From contig CAJTNL010000010.1 of assembly GCA_910577755.1 (NCBI GenBank), forward strand, positions 12,259 through 76,258: DNA of 64,000 nt. Direction: 5' to 3'. Within the stretch, counting starts at the first letter, position 1. Each line of letters starts with the position of its first letter. The notes under the pieces are model-generated. The model saw only the letters and a program-made list of their open reading frames with translations, was not told the origin of the DNA and ran no database searches. This DNA comes from an uncultured Eubacteriales bacterium (GTDB taxonomy: Bacteria; Bacillota; Clostridia; Oscillospirales; Acutalibacteraceae). The position numbers were made by a program, and so were the translations under genes. Positions 61,477 to 64,000 of this stretch are shown here, piece by piece.

Positions 61477-62079
61477 ATGGCATCGTATCATGTTGCACCG
61501 CTTGCTCGTTTAGTTGAACAGTTTGAGAGTTTGCCGGGAATCGGTCATAAATCAGCACAGCGTTTAGCCTATTATGTATTGGGTCTTCCACAAGAACAAG
61601 CAAAAGACTTTGCCAATGCAATTATTGATGCACATAATACCATTCATTATTGTAAAGTTTGCTGTAACTTGACTGATCAGGAGCTTTGTCCGGTTTGCAG
61701 AAATAATGAACGGGATCATAGCATTATCTGTGTGGTGGAAGATCCCAGAGATGTTTTCGCATTAGAGAGAACCAATGAATTTCATGCAACATATCATGTG
61801 CTGCATGGTGTGATTTCTCCGCTGGCAGGTACTGGTCCCGATCAACTATATATTAAAGAGCTTTTGGAGCGTGTGAAAAATCCAGAGATACGGGAAGTTA
61901 TTATGGCGACAAACCCTACCGTAGAAGGTGAAGCAACGGCAATGTATATCTCTCGTCTGTTAAAACCTTTGGGGATCAAAGTGACACGTTTGGCCTATGG
62001 TATTCCGGTTGGCGGAGATTTAGAGTATGCAGATGAAGTGACTTTGTCCCGTGCATTGGAGGGCAGAAGCGAGTTATAG
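61477..62079 (+). CDS. recR: Recombination mediator RecR
   Basis: 200 residues: helix-hairpin-helix LPGIGHKSAQRLAYYVL, zinc finger CKVCCNLTDQELCPVC, Toprim segment ICVVEDPRDVFALER and Walker-like C-terminus GGDLEYADEVTLSRAL. It loads RecA with RecF/RecO. It begins 3 nt after ybaB with no clear Shine-Dalgarno, so coupling is likely. The stop codon lies within a 23-bp perfect inverted repeat. Confidence 0.96.
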   Translation: MASYHVAPLARLVEQFESLPGIGHKSAQRLAYYVLGLPQEQAKDFANAIIDAHNTIHYCKVCCNLTDQELCPVCRNNERDHSIICVVEDPRDVFALERTNEFHATYHVLHGVISPLAGTGPDQLYIKELLERVKNPEIREVIMATNPTVEGEATAMYISRLLKPLGIKVTRLAYGIPVGGDLEYADEVTLSRALEGRSEL

Positions 62080-62121
62080 TAAAAGGACACCAATTTTTAA
62101 TTGGTGTCCTTTTACTATAAC
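62073..62121. terminator. 23-bp perfect inverted repeat covering the recR stop codon
   Basis: Left arm 62073-62095 (GTTATAGTAAAAGGACACCA...) and exact complement at 62099-62121 with a 3-nt TTT loop. The TAG stop at 62077-62079 is inside the stem. No T-run follows the base, but T4 inside the right arm could serve a shorter stem. Confidence 0.75.
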
Positions 62122-62158
62122 AATGGCTTAAATTAATTACTATTTTTCATTTTCTTTT

Positions 62159-62757
62159 TTAAATCAGAAAAATCTTTTTTACTTTTGCTCTGTATTCTTT
62201 AATCTTTTGTTTATGTTCTTTAGCTTTTTTCACGTAACTCGTTGCGGGCTTTTTTCTATAATTCTTTTTCAGTATACGAGCAGTTTCTATTTTCTGTTGG
62301 AGAACGACAGCATCCCATATCGTAATGGAAACATTTTGGAATCCTTTTAAGATGTTATCAAAGGATAGCGTTTCATCTTCCTGTACTAGTGCAATGAAAG
62401 TGACCTTGCGGTCGGCTAGAGAGTGAGATATGTTTTCAATCATGGAAGCGTTTGTTTTGACATCACTAATATCAAATGAGCTACCAATTAAAGAACCAAT
62501 ACTCCCGCCTAACAATACGTCCAGAGGAGTGCCTAAAATACCAACTAGTGCGCCAATCAATCCACCGACAATAGTATCGTTTTGTGTTTCAATTTCTGTA
62601 TAAAAGATTCTTGTATTTTCAAAGTATTATCAATTTTCTTAATGATAAACATTTGAGAAACAAGATATCCGGAGGAGCCTAAATGCTCTTTACATTTTGA
62701 AAATGCCTGAAATGTCTCGCTTTCAACGGAAAACACTGCAACAATGATATGTTCCAT
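62159..62757 (-). pseudogene. DUF1269-family membrane protein gene with 1-nt frameshift
   Basis: Two frames make one family member of about 199 residues. The first (62757-62557) reads MEHIIVAVFSVESETFQAFS; the second (62560-62159) holds GALVGILGTPLDVLLGGSIGSLIG and a basic C-terminus. Reading through the T4 run at 62602-62605 (minus strand) with one extra T gives ...FYTEIETQNDTIVGGLIGAL, which is the family consensus. So one T appears to be lost, by mutation or sequencing error; programmed slippage is a lesser possibility. DUF1269 proteins are small glycine-zipper membrane proteins of unknown role. Confidence 0.8.
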
Positions 62758-62914
62758 GATAAATTGCTCATTTATTTTTTATAAATTATATATTTTTATA
62801 GTATAATTTGTTTTCACGAAATAATCATTGAATCGTTATTATCATGCATAACAGGAAGTTAGTGAATGGTAGCAATTGGTGCGATATGTATGATAGAAAG
62901 ATCAGTACGATAAT

Positions 62915-63664
62915 TTATGGATGATTGGTCAAAAATACATATGTTGATTTATCTGATTGCTCTGGAGAAAAAAAGTAGCCTAATCGATCAAAATTCTTTA
63001 AATCTGAGATTTCTTCAATTTCTTTTTCAGCCATGTAACGTACCATTTCTCCGCGGGCCATCTTGCATTGAGTACCTTTTTCAATTATCTTGCCGTCTTT
63101 TAGCTTGCCAAAGATGCAGGTAAGAAATATAATATTTTCAGGAAGATAATTAGAAATGCATCTGCTATATTCTTTGGAGGCCAAATTAACAATGATCTTT
63201 GTTTCAGCCAATAAATATTTGGCAATCGTATTACCCCAGAATTCATAGAGGTTACGGAAATTATCTCCTTCCAACTTAGCTTGCATTTCCAAACGGTACG
63301 GAATTACACCGTTAAAAGGATGTAAAATGCCGTAGAAACCAGATAGGATACGAAGATGCTCACTCACATAGGTAAGTTGCTTATCCGTGAAAACACTGGG
63401 AGCCATGTAGCGGTACTGAATACCATCATAGGACAAAATAGCTGGTGTAAGCTGTTTGTGCAAATCTAGAGTATGTAACCGCTCAAAATTGAGCGCTGCA
63501 ATTTGGTCGTTGCAATGCCAAAGTTCCTTTAAATTAGCATAGGACATAGTACGCAGCTGTGTAAAAAGCTGTTCGGTTTGAGATAATAATGGTGGTAACC
63601 CGCGGCAGGGAAAACTATCGATGTCACAGTTCATCTTTTTTGCTGGAGAAATAATGATTTGCAT
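62915..63664 (-). CDS. yaaA: YaaA family peroxide stress protein
   Basis: 249 residues: IIISPAKKMN at the start, SYDGIQYRYM, LRILSGFYGILHPFNGVIPYRLEM and WGNTIAKYL are the UPF0246/YaaA signature. In E. coli YaaA lowers free iron and protects DNA under hydrogen peroxide. Its start is preceded by GGAG on the minus strand. Single-gene unit. Confidence 0.92.
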   Translation of the reverse strand: MQIIISPAKKMNCDIDSFPCRGLPPLLSQTEQLFTQLRTMSYANLKELWHCNDQIAALNFERLHTLDLHKQLTPAILSYDGIQYRYMAPSVFTDKQLTYVSEHLRILSGFYGILHPFNGVIPYRLEMQAKLEGDNFRNLYEFWGNTIAKYLLAETKIIVNLASKEYSRCISNYLPENIIFLTCIFGKLKDGKIIEKGTQCKMARGEMVRYMAEKEIEEISDLKNFDRLGYFFSPEQSDKSTYVFLTNHP

Positions 63665-64000
63665 AAAAACTCCTTTACTATTTTAAATTTTATATTAAAA
63701 ATAAAAATACTTGTATCTGCTATTATACTATATTGGTTCATAGTTTATAAAGCGGATAGTAAAAAGAAAATTCAGAGGAATGAGGGTGAAAAGAAAGTTT
63801 ATCATATATTCAATAAAGTGACTTTAGAAAATATTGAAAAAACTTTATATGATTTTTATGTTTGGGAAGTGTGAAAAACCTTGGCTCATAGTCAATAAAG
63901 TAGACAGAAAAAAGTGAAATTAGGAGAGATATTGAAAGAAGAGAAGTTCCTTCTGGTCAGGAGAGAGCATGTTGTTAAAAGAGTGAGGACGAAAACGATG
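63665..64000. other. Window end, no supported gene; possible 5' end of a gene at 63932
   Basis: A 71-codon plus-strand frame (63659-63874) starts antisense to yaaA and has no ribosome binding site. At about 63924 AGGAGAGATA precedes a TTG (near 63932) whose frame stays open to the end (LKEEKFLLVRREHVVKRV); it is basic and unrecognised. The preceding sequence, with GTCAATAAAGTAGACAGA, resembles insertion-sequence ends of the IS3 type, but only one end would be in view. Confidence 0.3.

Noticed and set aside
63659..63874. 71-codon frame after yaaA
   Set aside because: Begins antisense within the yaaA start, lacks a Shine-Dalgarno and is very AT-rich; kept only as a note.
1..64000. CRISPR arrays, tRNA or rRNA genes
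   Set aside because: No regularly spaced repeats and no T-arm/acceptor pattern could be found in any gap.

Overview
The window is one 64 kb piece of a low-to-medium GC, spore-forming Firmicutes chromosome, most likely an anaerobe of class Clostridia. Support: SpoIIE and a SpoVB-type flippase, T-box control of amino acid genes, a scr(SRP RNA)-dnaX-ybaB-recR cluster, a cobalamin-dependent methionine synthase with a separate activation subunit, a CopA/CsoR pair, and Shine-Dalgarno sequences close to AGGAGG. The species cannot be named from sequence alone.

Layout. 1-2.4 kb: the 3' part of an SF2 helicase, then a TnpV-type gene and a 59-residue partner, which look like the edge of a mobile element. 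2.4-6.1 kb (minus): MATE exporter, trpS, aminotransferase. 6.4-8.8 kb: spoIIE. 9-13.7 kb (minus): LCP protein, metG, tatD and a TatD-linked radical SAM gene. 14.3-17.3 kb (minus): metH and its activation protein. 17.8-22 kb: an isoleucine T-box leader and ilvB-ilvN-ilvA-ridA. 22.3-28.3 kb: iron alcohol dehydrogenase, copA-csoR, pyridoxamine kinase, a zinc-ribbon membrane protein. 28.5-30.5 kb: a CapE/FnlA-like dehydratase and cob(I)alamin adenosyltransferase. 30.7-37.8 kb: a shikimate and tyrosine operon, aroB-aroC-aroE/K fusion-aroQ-aroF-aroA-tyrA. 38.5-41.8 kb: M3 oligopeptidase and SpoVB-like flippase, converging and overlapping.

41.9-54.4 kb is a decayed PBSX-like (contractile-tail) prophage. 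It has an integrase, an HNH gene, a small membrane protein, an XRE repressor with its operator, then abruptly the C-terminal part of a tape-measure gene followed by XkdP/Q/R/S/T/U-like baseplate genes, fibre, endolysin, XhlA and holin. Replication, packaging, head, sheath and tube genes are gone. Probable attachment cores (13-bp direct repeats at 41925 and 54424), each flanked on the inside by tandem 11-bp arm-type repeats, define about 12.5 kb. The core overlaps the -10 box of what reads as the original promoter of the downstream Rrf2 gene. A strong promoter followed by two hairpins and a T-run at 43.52-43.64 kb looks like an undescribed small RNA.

54.4-64 kb: Rrf2 regulator, prmA, dcd, a small XRE gene with a divergent 60-codon ORF across a perfect 18-bp inverted repeat, a family 4 uracil-DNA glycosylase, pduL, SRP RNA, dnaX, ybaB, recR, a frameshifted DUF1269 gene and yaaA. 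No CRISPR array, rRNA or tRNA was seen.

The points most worth a second look are the promoter-splitting attachment site with its arm repeats, the prophage deletion that puts tail and lysis genes next to the repressor operator, the candidate small RNA, the in-frame CopZ start inside copA, and the mini-duplicate of the fibre tip gene.
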